From NCBI GenBank assembly GCA_945877315.1, contig CAMCRP010000013.1, forward strand, positions 1 to 61,305: a DNA stretch of 61,305 nucleotides, read 5' to 3'. Position 1 is the stretch's first letter. The number at the start of each line of letters is the position of its first letter. The DNA is from an uncultured Ruminococcus sp. (GTDB taxonomy: Bacteria; Bacillota; Clostridia; Oscillospirales; Ruminococcaceae). This document shows positions 1 to 8,234 of this stretch, piece by piece. Below the pieces are notes generated by a model. That model searched no databases and was not told the DNA's origin. It saw only the letters and a program-made list of their open reading frames with translations. Position numbers and translations under genes: made by a program.

Positions 1-368
1 TTGCTTCAAATTACCGCACGGACGTTTACAAGATCTTTGCAATGTTCGTGACACCCGTGGAGCCTTATCAAACAAGCGACGGGTTTATTTTCGATTACCA
101 CAATTACATTAATTTTGATAAAAACAGCGATTACGATACCTTCTATAATCTTGCGATGGAACGCACTCAGATAATCACAGGCGTTGACATTAAGTATGGG
201 GACGAGTTTTTGACCCTGTCAACCTGCAGCAATGAGTTTGAGCCTTCCAGATTTGTCGTTATCGCAAGAAAGGTCCGCAAGGGCGAGGACACTGCCGTTG
301 ACACTTCTGCGGCTTATGTGAATCCCAACGCAAAGGAGCCTGAGTGGGACGTAATTTATGGCAGATAA
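1..368 (+). CDS. class B sortase, C-terminal part (5' end outside window)
   Basis: Membrane-anchored class B sortases cleave a sorting motif and attach surface proteins to the cell wall or to each other. Only the last ~120 residues are present; the frame is open from base 3, so the Met at 42 is internal. The piece has the active-site strand LTLSTCSNEFEPSRFVVIAR with the catalytic Cys and Arg, and the FDYHNYINF stretch shared with the next three genes. It is followed after 12 nt by the next sortase gene. The catalytic His and the membrane anchor must lie upstream of the window. The family is clear; the substrate is not known. Confidence 0.9.
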   Translation, partial: ASNYRTDVYKIFAMFVTPVEPYQTSDGFIFDYHNYINFDKNSDYDTFYNLAMERTQIITGVDIKYGDEFLTLSTCSNEFEPSRFVVIARKVRKGEDTAVDTSAAYVNPNAKEPEWDVIYGR

Positions 369-380
369 TGAGGTTATTCT

Positions 381-1370
381 ATGTCCGAAAAAAAGAGCTT
401 TTCTCAGCAGTTTCTCCCTCAAAAAACCGATTCGACTGCGGAGATAGTAAGAAAAACTGCAGTGCTTATCATTGTTCCTGCACTGCTTATCGTGGCAGCT
501 GTGGTGGCATTTCAGGCACTTAATGAATACCGTGCGGCGCAGCTTGACAAGGAGCTGGCAGAAATGTACGAAAGTGCGGTGATTACAACTACTGCCGCAC
601 CCGAAACGGAAACCGCTCCGCCCGAAACGGAAACCGAAACTACCACAACTCCGCCGCCGCCCCTTGTTCCTCTGGCACAGTTTGATGAATTTCTGGCACA
701 GAATCCCGATACGGCAGGCTGGATAACCGTCCCCGGGACGAATATTAACAATGTTGTTGTTCAGGCAGCCGACAATGAATATTATCTTGACAGGGATTTT
801 AACGGTAATAAGTCACAGCCGGGAACCATCTATGCTGATTTCAGAGGCATTTTCAACGACTATAACCAGTGCGACAATGTTGTGCTTTACGGTCATAACC
901 AGGCAAACGGCGCAATGTTCGGCACTCTGAAAAATTACAAGATTACCAAGCAGAATACATCGAATTTCAGCTTCTACAAGGAGCACCCGACCTTTAAGTT
1001 CTCCACTCTTTACGAGGAATACGAATATAAGATAATCGCTATGTTCGTTATCGAAGTAAACCCAGAACAGACAAGGGACGGTCAGATATTCGATTACCAT
1101 AATTACATATATTTCGATGATAACGTGTGGAAGTACGATACCTTTATCGAGAACGTTATGGCGAGAACTGCCGTTGATACGGGAGTTGACGTGAACGAGA
1201 ACGATAAGTTCGTTACGCTTTCCACATGCAGCAACGAGTTTGAGCCGTCCCGTTTTGTCGTTATCGGCAGACGTGTAAGAGATGGCGAGGACCCTACTGT
1301 TGACACATCTGCGGCTGTTCTCAACGAAGATGCTGTTGAGCCCGATTGGAGCTACATTTACAGCCGATGA
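381..1370 (+). CDS. class B sortase
   Basis: 329 aa. One N-terminal membrane segment (about residues 25-46) follows a short basic cytoplasmic stretch, then a Thr/Pro/Glu-rich linker (about 67-97), then the sortase barrel. The likely catalytic set is His172 (LYGHNQ), Cys283 (LSTC) and Arg291 (PSRFVV). It is the second of four tandem sortases and the closest match in the window to the truncated first copy; the intergenic gaps of 12 and 15 nt suggest one transcript. The PETETE-type linker may span part of the wall. Known for the family: class B enzymes in gut Clostridia may anchor surface proteins or build pili-like polymers; which applies here cannot be seen. Confidence 0.92.
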   Translation: MSEKKSFSQQFLPQKTDSTAEIVRKTAVLIIVPALLIVAAVVAFQALNEYRAAQLDKELAEMYESAVITTTAAPETETAPPETETETTTTPPPPLVPLAQFDEFLAQNPDTAGWITVPGTNINNVVVQAADNEYYLDRDFNGNKSQPGTIYADFRGIFNDYNQCDNVVLYGHNQANGAMFGTLKNYKITKQNTSNFSFYKEHPTFKFSTLYEEYEYKIIAMFVIEVNPEQTRDGQIFDYHNYIYFDDNVWKYDTFIENVMARTAVDTGVDVNENDKFVTLSTCSNEFEPSRFVVIGRRVRDGEDPTVDTSAAVLNEDAVEPDWSYIYSR

Positions 1371-1385
1371 TTAGAGGTTATCCCT

Positions 1386-3398
1386 ATGTCTGATGATAAA
1401 AAGAACCGTAAGCTTACCGCCGAGGATATCCTTATGGAATTCAAGGATAAGCTTTCAGGTGAAACTCCTTCCAAATCGGAAGCCCCTCCTCCCGATATAC
1501 TTATCGGTGACGACGAGGACGCTATTACCGTTACAGTCGGTGATGATGCTTCGGAGGAACGCAGCGAGGAGATTTTGGAGGATACTCCCGTTGACCCGGA
1601 TTTCGAGGACGACGGTGTGCCCGCTGTTTCCCATGAGGAGGAAAAGCCTGTCGGGAAGGAGCCATCCTGCGTATATGACCCCGACGAATATGAGCCTGAC
1701 GAGATAGACCTTTTTACGGGATTTGATGAGATAGTTCCCGACCCGCAGGATAGGGAGCTTACTTCCGCCTATTTTGAAGAGGAAAGTGAAGCGTCCCCGA
1801 CCGAAAAGGCGAACGATACTTCCGAGGGTGATGAAAAGGAGAAATCCCCCAAAAAGCATGGGCGGGAAAAGAAGGAAAAATCTCCCGAAAAAAAGAAAAG
1901 CAGCTTCAGAGATCTTTTTCCAAGGCGGGAGGACAGCGTTTTTGAGATAATCAGAAAGCTTGTGTTCCTGATCGCAGTCGTTGTCTTTGTGGTGGCGGGA
2001 GTGCTGCTGGCGATCACGCTCATTCAGTCCAAACGGGCTGTTGATCTGAAAAATTCCCTTACCTCCGAGCTGGAGCAGTTTGAGGTCAGCACGGTCACCT
2101 CCATTGACGAAAACGGTAATGTTATCGAGATCGAGCCTACTCAGGAGCAGCAGGATATCGCCGCCATAGATAAGCTGGAATATCTCAAGAGCAAAAACCC
2201 CAACACCGTGGGCTATCTTACCATGAGCGGTGTAGATGTTTACGAGCCTATTTTGCAGGCAGAGGATAATTCCTATTACCTCACTCACGCATTTGACGGC
2301 ACTGAAAATAAGGCAGGCGCAGTTTTCCTCGATTATCGGGCGGAAATAAGCGCTGACAGACAGTCGGATATGCTTGTCCTTTACGGTCACAACCAGCGGG
2401 ACGGCACTATGTTCGGCAATCTGAAGCATTACAAGAGAGATGTGGATTTCTACAAGCGAAATCCTTTCATTACATTTGAAACGGAGTACGGTTCACAAAA
2501 ATATGTTATATTTGGCTTTTTTGTGACCAATACTCTTGCTAAGCACGACAGCAATGGCGAGGTTTTCCATTACCACGATTACCCCGAGCTTTACAGCGAG
2601 GAGGTTTACAGCTGGTACATGGGTCAGGTCGCTAAGAGAAATGAGATTATTTCTCCCATTGATGTTACCTATGGGGATAAGTTCCTTGTGCTGTCAACCT
2701 GCAGCAATGAGTATTCGGGCTCCAGATTTGTCGTTATGGCAAGAAAGCTGCGTCCGGGTGAGTCTGTCAGCGAGATAGATGTTTCCGATACACAGCTGAA
2801 CTACGGCTCTAACGAGATCGACTGGTACGCCATTACTTCCGATATGACCACCACCACTCTTGAAACTGCCGATTATGAAAGCTCTGTTCATCAGAGTATT
2901 GCTGATGAATGGTTCGCTACTATCGGCGAGGCTTTGGAGTCTATTCACGGCTCCGATACCGAGGATTGGCAGAACACAGAGGGCGTTTCCGATACGGAAA
3001 TTACCGACATTGGCGGCAGCTCTGCCGTTACTGAGCCGCCTGTTGATACGTCGGATACCGATGCGGAAACTGCGGTTGGCGAGGTTAGTGACAGCAGCAT
3101 TTCCGAGGGTGAGGAGTCCGAAACGTCCGTCATAACCGATGAAAACGGCAGCGAGGTCACCGAGGTCCCCATTACGGAGGAAACGACGGTCACAACCGGG
3201 GCTACTACCGTCAGCACAGGCACCTCCGCTCCCGTAACAAGGCGTCCCAGTGCGCCTACCAGAAGGACTTCTGCGACGGTTACGGAAAGTGTTCCGCAGA
3301 CCACGACTACAGCAGCAGGCGAGGTTGAAACATGGCCTTCGGAAACCGAAAGCGTTGTTACAACAGCCGCTCAGACAGATGTCATAAAGGGCAATTGA
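1386..3398 (+). CDS. class B sortase with long acidic N-terminal and Ser/Thr-rich C-terminal extensions
   Basis: 670 aa, about twice the usual length. Residues 1-180 are a charged, acidic, probably cytoplasmic region ending in a Lys-rich stretch; one membrane segment lies at about 188-213; the sortase domain is at about 255-460 with His335 (LYGHNQ), Cys439 (LSTC) and Arg447. Residues 490-670 form a Ser/Thr/Glu-rich tail resembling a cell-wall spacer, with TTTTAAGE-like repeats near the end. The tail has no obvious second membrane anchor or sorting signal. A long cytoplasmic part on a sortase is unusual and could be a docking or regulatory region (inference). It starts 15 nt after the previous stop. 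Confidence 0.9.
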   Translation: MSDDKKNRKLTAEDILMEFKDKLSGETPSKSEAPPPDILIGDDEDAITVTVGDDASEERSEEILEDTPVDPDFEDDGVPAVSHEEEKPVGKEPSCVYDPDEYEPDEIDLFTGFDEIVPDPQDRELTSAYFEEESEASPTEKANDTSEGDEKEKSPKKHGREKKEKSPEKKKSSFRDLFPRREDSVFEIIRKLVFLIAVVVFVVAGVLLAITLIQSKRAVDLKNSLTSELEQFEVSTVTSIDENGNVIEIEPTQEQQDIAAIDKLEYLKSKNPNTVGYLTMSGVDVYEPILQAEDNSYYLTHAFDGTENKAGAVFLDYRAEISADRQSDMLVLYGHNQRDGTMFGNLKHYKRDVDFYKRNPFITFETEYGSQKYVIFGFFVTNTLAKHDSNGEVFHYHDYPELYSEEVYSWYMGQVAKRNEIISPIDVTYGDKFLVLSTCSNEYSGSRFVVMARKLRPGESVSEIDVSDTQLNYGSNEIDWYAITSDMTTTTLETADYESSVHQSIADEWFATIGEALESIHGSDTEDWQNTEGVSDTEITDIGGSSAVTEPPVDTSDTDAETAVGEVSDSSISEGEESETSVITDENGSEVTEVPITEETTVTTGATTVSTGTSAPVTRRPSAPTRRTSATVTESVPQTTTTAAGEVETWPSETESVVTTAAQTDVIKGN

Positions 3399-3428
3399 TA
3401 ATAAAAATTTTTAAAGCGAGGGTTCTCA

Positions 3429-4475
3429 ATGGCAATGGCAGATGAGGTCAGCGGTGCAAGATCAAAGCCCGCGGCAGCTCAGAAAAAACAGAAGAAAAGC
3501 TTTACTGAGATGTTCATTCCACTTAAAACGGACAGCACCAACACAGTCATTGCCAAGTGTATAACGCTGCTTGCACTGCTGGCAGTCATTATCTGCGGTG
3601 TGGTGCTTATCTGCTATTTTGCGGAGATGATAGAATCAAAAAATCTCCAGAGCGAAATAAGCTACATCTACAATCAAAACAGCAGTGCAGAGGTCACTCA
3701 GCCTGTTGTGACCGAGCCTGTGCAGCCCGACAGCCCCGACGAGCCCGAGGTCAGAGTTCCGAAGCCTGTTATGGCAAATGCGCAGGAGCTTCTCAACATT
3801 AACCCCGACACTATCGGTTACGTCCGTATTCCCAACACGCACATTGACGGCGTTGTTGTTCAGAGGAAAACCGAGGACGGAAACGATTATTATCTTAATC
3901 ACAATTTCAAGGACAAAAAAGCACAATGCGGCACCATTTTCCTGGATATGCGCTGCACCCTTACCGATTATGAGCAGTCGGATAACCTTATCCTATACGG
4001 TCATAATCAGGCGGACGGTACTATGTTCGGCGAAATGGACTATTACAGGTGGGATCTCAGCTACTACAAGAAAAATCCGCTTATTTACTTCAACTCCAAT
4101 TATGAGGAGGGAGTTTATAAGATAATTTCTTCCTTTGTGGTAAATGTTGAGCCCGAGCATGACAACGGCAATGTCTTTGATTATCATAATTATATCAACT
4201 TCAACGATGAATATACTTATGATACCTTCATAGATGAAATAACCAAACGAAGTACGATCATTACAGGTACTGACGTAAATGAAAACGATAAGTTCCTGAC
4301 ACTTTCCACCTGTTCAACCGAGTGGGAACCGTCAAGGCATGTTATCGTAGCGAGAAAGGTCCGTCCCGGCGAAAGCACTGAGGTGGATCTGTCCCTGTTC
4401 AGCATTAACCCGAACCCCAAGTGGCCCGCCATATATTATAAGTACAACGGCGGAACATATATTGAAGAAGAATGA
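3429..4475 (+). CDS. class B sortase
   Basis: 348 aa. Membrane segment at about residues 41-63, linker rich in Pro, Glu and Val (about 88-112), then the catalytic domain with His192 (LYGHNQ), Cys295 (LSTC) and Arg303 (PSRHVI). It differs from its siblings by a Trp in the loop after the catalytic Cys (STCSTEWEPSR), which may hint at a different substrate. A second in-frame Met two codons in leaves the exact start open by 6 nt. The stop at 4473-4475 overlaps a possible alternative start of the SpoIID-domain gene, so the two genes are probably co-transcribed. Confidence 0.92.
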   Translation: MAMADEVSGARSKPAAAQKKQKKSFTEMFIPLKTDSTNTVIAKCITLLALLAVIICGVVLICYFAEMIESKNLQSEISYIYNQNSSAEVTQPVVTEPVQPDSPDEPEVRVPKPVMANAQELLNINPDTIGYVRIPNTHIDGVVVQRKTEDGNDYYLNHNFKDKKAQCGTIFLDMRCTLTDYEQSDNLILYGHNQADGTMFGEMDYYRWDLSYYKKNPLIYFNSNYEEGVYKIISSFVVNVEPEHDNGNVFDYHNYINFNDEYTYDTFIDEITKRSTIITGTDVNENDKFLTLSTCSTEWEPSRHVIVARKVRPGESTEVDLSLFSINPNPKWPAIYYKYNGGTYIEEE

Positions 4476-4516
4476 CCAATCGGCACAAAAGTGCATTGAA
4501 AGGAAGTTTGCTGTTT

Positions 4517-6067
4517 ATGGAACATAAGTCAAGGCTTGGCGCAATAGCTGCTGTATGTGCAGTGGCAGCGTTCTTTACCTTCGCAAACTGTATGGTAGGG
4601 GAGCTTAATGAGATCTCTCCCGATTACGGTGCCTATGAGAATATGGAAAATGATGTCCCCAGGGCAGAAGCGGAGGTAAATACCCAGGTACCGCCCGAGA
4701 GTGATATGCTTTATGCAGAAGCGGATCCCGCTGCGGAAACCGAAGCGGAAACTGCCGAAGAAACAGAAGCTGCGGTCACTGCCGAGGCGGAAACGGAGGA
4801 CGTTACACAAGCTCCCGAAAGCGAGCCCGTTATCCCTTCGGAGATTTCCTCTGCGGAAACCGAGGAGGAGCTGCCCGAAACAGAACCTGAAACCGAGCTT
4901 GAATCGGAAGCCCCCGAAACCGATGCTCCCGAGGTGGAGATCATCACTGAGGATATGGCTGACGACAATGCTGTTACCGAAAGAGAGTATGAGTCCCCCT
5001 TAGAGGAAAGTGCTCCCGAGGGCGAGGACGCTGTCCGTGTAAAGCCCTATGCGGATAAAGCAAATGCTGAGATCATTACTGCGGTAACTACGTCTGTTCC
5101 CAAAACGTCCTTCTTTCAGACTGAGGCTTTGACCGCATATGACATACCCAATGACGTTGAGTATATGCCCTTTGCGGAGGACGAGGTGGCTGTATCGTCC
5201 GACCCATTTGAAGATGTGGGTTACGGCTTTGACTATTTCCCCGAAACTACCGCTCCCGCAGAAACCGAAGCCCCCGAGGTAACTGTCCCTGCGGTAAATT
5301 ACGCAGAAACTCTTACGGTAAGGGCTAACGGCTCCACCATTACACTTGACGCTTACACCATGGTCTGCAAGATAGTTGCAAATGAGGTGTCCACAAGGTT
5401 TAATGACGAAGCTATCAAGGCACAGGCTGTTGCGGCGTATTCCTATGTAAAATACAACAACATACACGGTCAGTACCCCGATGTGCTGCTGGCTAATACG
5501 GTTCCCGACAAGATTGCTAACTGCGTTTCCGCCGTATGGGGAAAGACCTGCTACTATAACGGCGAGGTTGCTCTGTCCTGTTACAGTGCGTCCTCTGCGG
5601 GCGCAACGGCTTCTTCCGTAAATGTCTGGGGCGGTGCAAGACCTTATCTGGTAAGCGTTTCTTGTCCCTTTGATGCGGGAAATGATCCCAACTATGGGCT
5701 GACTATGACTATGAGCGAGAGCGATGTCAGATATTATTTGGAGCGTTATCTCGGAACTTCACTTACAAGCAGTCCCGAAAACTGGCTGGTGGTATCCTCC
5801 AGAATTGACGGAAATTATGTGGGCACGGTAACTGTTGACAATGCTTACACAGTTACAGGTCGTCAGCTTAGAGAGAATGTTTTCGGCTACAAGATACGTT
5901 CCGCAAGCTTTGATATTTCCTACTCAAACGGCTATTTCACCTTCACCACATACGGCTACGGTCATGGTGTGGGCATGAGCCAGAACGGTGCGAATATTCT
6001 CGCAAATATGGGTTATGACTATGTTCAGATACTCAAATATTATTTCACGGGAATTACCGTTGCATAA
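4517..6067 (+). CDS. SpoIID/LytB-domain membrane or secreted protein
   Basis: 516 aa from ATG 4517, chosen because AAAGGAAG lies 10 nt upstream; the frame is also open from ATG 4472, which would overlap the sortase stop. A membrane anchor or signal segment (about residues 8-28) is followed by about 180 residues rich in Glu/Thr/Pro (ETEAE-type), then the SpoIID/LytB domain in the last ~250 residues. Recognisable marks are IVANEVSTRFNDEAIKAQAV and GHGVGMSQNGA. Known for the family: SpoIID is a lytic transglycosylase acting on denuded glycan strands in sporulation, and related domains occur in cell-wall amidase enhancers. The acidic spacer and sortase neighbours fit a wall role in growing cells (inference). 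Confidence 0.85.
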   Translation: MEHKSRLGAIAAVCAVAAFFTFANCMVGELNEISPDYGAYENMENDVPRAEAEVNTQVPPESDMLYAEADPAAETEAETAEETEAAVTAEAETEDVTQAPESEPVIPSEISSAETEEELPETEPETELESEAPETDAPEVEIITEDMADDNAVTEREYESPLEESAPEGEDAVRVKPYADKANAEIITAVTTSVPKTSFFQTEALTAYDIPNDVEYMPFAEDEVAVSSDPFEDVGYGFDYFPETTAPAETEAPEVTVPAVNYAETLTVRANGSTITLDAYTMVCKIVANEVSTRFNDEAIKAQAVAAYSYVKYNNIHGQYPDVLLANTVPDKIANCVSAVWGKTCYYNGEVALSCYSASSAGATASSVNVWGGARPYLVSVSCPFDAGNDPNYGLTMTMSESDVRYYLERYLGTSLTSSPENWLVVSSRIDGNYVGTVTVDNAYTVTGRQLRENVFGYKIRSASFDISYSNGYFTFTTYGYGHGVGMSQNGANILANMGYDYVQILKYYFTGITVA

Positions 6068-6085
6068 GTGCTGCAAACTAAATAT

Positions 6086-6117
6086 CCCCCGAGATCTGTG
6101 TATCTCGGGGGTTTTTT
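6086..6117 (+). terminator. intrinsic terminator after the sortase-SpoIID block
   Basis: A perfect 10-bp stem (CCCCCGAGAT at 6086-6095 with ATCTCGGGGG at 6102-6111), a 6-nt loop and six T residues. It closes the sortase-SpoIID transcript and separates it from the phosphorylase gene. Confidence 0.9.
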
Positions 6118-6133
6118 CAAAGGGGGCATTTGT

Positions 6134-7438
6134 ATGAATATGTACGAGCTGATAACCAAGAAAAAGCGCGGCGGTGAACTGAACGCCGAGGAGATAGCCT
6201 ATTTTGTCAAGGGCTATGTGGACGGGACGATCCCCGACTATCAGGCGGCGGCACTTGTTATGTCGATCTGGTTCAACTCCATGACAGAAAGGGAAACTGT
6301 TCTTCTGACACAGGAAATGGAACATTCGGGGGACACTCTCAGTCAGTCGGTTGGCGGATTTACTGCCGATAAGCACAGCACAGGCGGCGTCGGTGACAAG
6401 ACAACGCTTATTGTGGGACCTATTGCTGCGGCGTGCGGCATATTTGTCCCCAAAATGTCGGGGAGAGGTCTGGGACACACAGGCGGTACCATTGACAAGC
6501 TGGAAGCTATTCCCGGGTTTAACACGGCGTTATCTGCGGAAAGATTTGAACAGATAGTCCGTGACTGCGGTTTTGCTATCGCCGGACAGACGGGAAAGCT
6601 TGTTCCCGCAGACAAGAAACTGTACGCTTTAAGGGACAGTATTGCAGCTGTGGACAGTATTCCGCTTATCTGTTCAAGCATTATGAGCAAGAAGCTTGCA
6701 ACAGGCGCAGACGGTATCGTCCTTGACGTAAAAACTGGGGACGGCGCATTTATGAAGTCCTATGATGACGCCGTGACGCTTGCAGAATTAATGGTGAAAA
6801 CCGCTAAAGCAGCGGGAAGAAAATGCTCTGCCGTCATCAGCGATATGGAACAGCCTTTGGGAATGGCGGTCGGCAATTCGCTGGAGGTCATTGAGGCGAT
6901 CGAAGCCCTCAAAGGCAGGGGAGATTCACGGCTCCGTGAACTGTCCCTGACTCTGGCAGCGGAAATGCTTTGCCTTTCGGGTAAGGGAACTCCCGAGGAA
7001 TGTCGAAAAGCCGCAGAGGAAGCCCTTGACAGCGGACGTGCCCTTGATGTATTTCGTCGGACAGTCAAAGCTCAGGGCGGTAATACCGAAGTTTTTGACG
7101 ATTACGGAAAATTCCCGCAGGCAGCAGATGTTACAGATGTAACATCGCCCGAAAGCGGATATATCACCCACATTCAATGCGAGAAAACGGGGCTGATCGC
7201 CTGCTCTCTCGGTGCGGGACGGACGGAGCTTGGCGGAAGTATCGACAGCACTGCGGGCATTGTTTTTGAGAAAACAGTCGGCGATCATGTGGAGAAGGGC
7301 GAGGTGCTGGGAAGGCTGTACAGCTCGTCTGCCGATGAAAAGACGACAGCAGAAGCGGTGGAAAGATTTGCCGAAGTATTTTCATTTTCTCCCGACAGAC
7401 CCGTTCAAGAGAGCATTGTCAGAAATGTTTTGAGATAA
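6134..7438 (+). CDS. pdp: pyrimidine-nucleoside phosphorylase
   Basis: 434 aa, the usual length for the family. It cleaves uridine, deoxyuridine or thymidine with phosphate to base and (deoxy)ribose-1-phosphate in nucleoside salvage. The N-terminal helical domain begins MNMYELITKKK; the glycosyltransferase family 3 signature KMSGRGLGHTGGTIDKLE follows the phosphate-binding KHSTGGVGDK. The start at 6134 is preferred because AAAGGGGG lies just upstream and the extra 22 codons upstream read through the terminator hairpin. It stands alone here, without cdd or deoC. Thymidine phosphorylase (deoA) is the alternative name; the length and the TGGVGDK region suit Pdp. Confidence 0.92.
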   Translation: MNMYELITKKKRGGELNAEEIAYFVKGYVDGTIPDYQAAALVMSIWFNSMTERETVLLTQEMEHSGDTLSQSVGGFTADKHSTGGVGDKTTLIVGPIAAACGIFVPKMSGRGLGHTGGTIDKLEAIPGFNTALSAERFEQIVRDCGFAIAGQTGKLVPADKKLYALRDSIAAVDSIPLICSSIMSKKLATGADGIVLDVKTGDGAFMKSYDDAVTLAELMVKTAKAAGRKCSAVISDMEQPLGMAVGNSLEVIEAIEALKGRGDSRLRELSLTLAAEMLCLSGKGTPEECRKAAEEALDSGRALDVFRRTVKAQGGNTEVFDDYGKFPQAADVTDVTSPESGYITHIQCEKTGLIACSLGAGRTELGGSIDSTAGIVFEKTVGDHVEKGEVLGRLYSSSADEKTTAEAVERFAEVFSFSPDRPVQESIVRNVLR

Positions 7439-7464
7439 TTTTTTAATTTTTTTGAAAAAATGTC

Positions 7465-7493
7465 TTGACAAATTTGAAAAGATAGATTATAAT
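7465..7493 (+). promoter_or_regulatory. sigma-A type promoter of the zinc-ribbon gene
   Basis: TTGACA (7465-7470) and TATAAT (7488-7493) are separated by 17 nt: a full consensus match 43 nt upstream of the start codon. Confidence 0.85.
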
Positions 7494-7535
7494 CATAATA
7501 TACAATGTATAATATTCCATCAGGAGGTAATTATT

Positions 7536-7979
7536 ATGGGTATGTTCGATAAAATCAGCAAAACTCTTACCGACGCAGGCAAAACTGCCGCAGAAGCAGG
7601 CAAGGACGCTGCAGAAAAGGCTAAGACCTTTGCCGAGGTAACAAAGCTCAACCACCAGATCTCACAGTGCGAGTCCAGAATGAGAGATGCTTACGCTGCT
7701 ATCGGTAAGAAGTTCTACGAGGACAACAAGCATATTTCGGGTACCGATTATGACGATTATTTTGTTCAGATCGCTAACGAGAATATGAGCATTGCATCTT
7801 TGCGCAGCCAGATCTCACAGCTCAAGGGCATTTACTATTGTCCTTCCTGCGGAGCAGAAAATTCTATGGAAAACATCTACTGCTGCAAGTGCGGAGCAGG
7901 CGGTGGCAGACCCGTACAGCCCGCAGAGAACGAGGTAGTTGACCCTTCCGATGTTTCTGTTGAGGATACAAAGGAATAA
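7536..7979 (+). CDS. small protein with C-terminal zinc ribbon
   Basis: 147 aa from ATG 7536, placed by AGGAGGT at 7522-7528. It begins MGMFDKISKTL, has an Ala/Lys-rich amphipathic helix (about 10-35), a further helical region, and a zinc ribbon with CPSC and CCKC pairs at about 105-125, then an acidic tail. A relative with the same plan (helix, then CRYC and CAKC) is encoded at 45190-45546. Zinc ribbons of this kind are common in uncharacterised Bacillota proteins; no function can be assigned. A consensus promoter and a strong terminator make it a single, probably well-expressed gene. Confidence 0.85.
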   Translation: MGMFDKISKTLTDAGKTAAEAGKDAAEKAKTFAEVTKLNHQISQCESRMRDAYAAIGKKFYEDNKHISGTDYDDYFVQIANENMSIASLRSQISQLKGIYYCPSCGAENSMENIYCCKCGAGGGRPVQPAENEVVDPSDVSVEDTKE

Positions 7980-8003
7980 TTCTGTTTTACTCAAAAACAT
8001 CAA

Positions 8004-8046
8004 AAGCCATCTGTCCCATAATTGGGACAGATGGCTTTCTTGTTTT
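8004..8046 (+). terminator. intrinsic terminator, possibly bidirectional
   Basis: A 14-bp perfect stem (8004-8017 with 8024-8037) and 6-nt loop is followed by TCTTGTTTT. It ends the zinc-ribbon gene; the A-rich left flank would allow use by minus-strand transcripts too. Confidence 0.85.
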
Positions 8047-8055
8047 GCTTCGGAA

Positions 8056-8092
8056 AATTACTTGAAATCCACAAAACCGACCTTGCGTTAAG
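8056..8092 (-). repeat. displaced copy of the trpS 3' end
   Basis: These 37 nt match 9402-9438, the last codons and stop of trpS, at 33 of 37 positions. Read on the minus strand they give RKVGFVDFK-stop, against RKVGFVDMK-stop in the intact gene. The two copies bracket the SHOCT-type gene in the same orientation. Confidence 0.85.
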
Positions 8093-8121
8093 TACACTCA
8101 AATTGTTAATTAAATACTATT

Positions 8122-8234
8122 TTAAATTTCTGATAGAATTTCCTTTTTTCTTGTTTCATAGTCGGTTTCGTTAATAAGACCATCTTCAAACAATTCCTTT
8201 AAATCGGCAAGTCTTTGTTTGATATATTTTTTTT
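8122..8234 (-). pseudogene. out-of-frame SHOCT-domain segment of the preceding gene
   Basis: On the minus strand this segment encodes a short helical C-terminal domain (KQRLADLKELFEDGLINE... then TRKKEILSEI-stop) typical of SHOCT. It is one base out of frame with the 8199-9320 gene, the shift falling in a run of eight A residues. A true mutation, a sequencing slip, or slippage during expression are all possible. Confidence 0.7.

Noticed and set aside
1455-2429. 324-codon minus-strand open frame across the third sortase gene
   Set aside because: It is the mirror of a well-supported sortase with catalytic motifs; no ribosome-binding site and composition follows the opposite gene.
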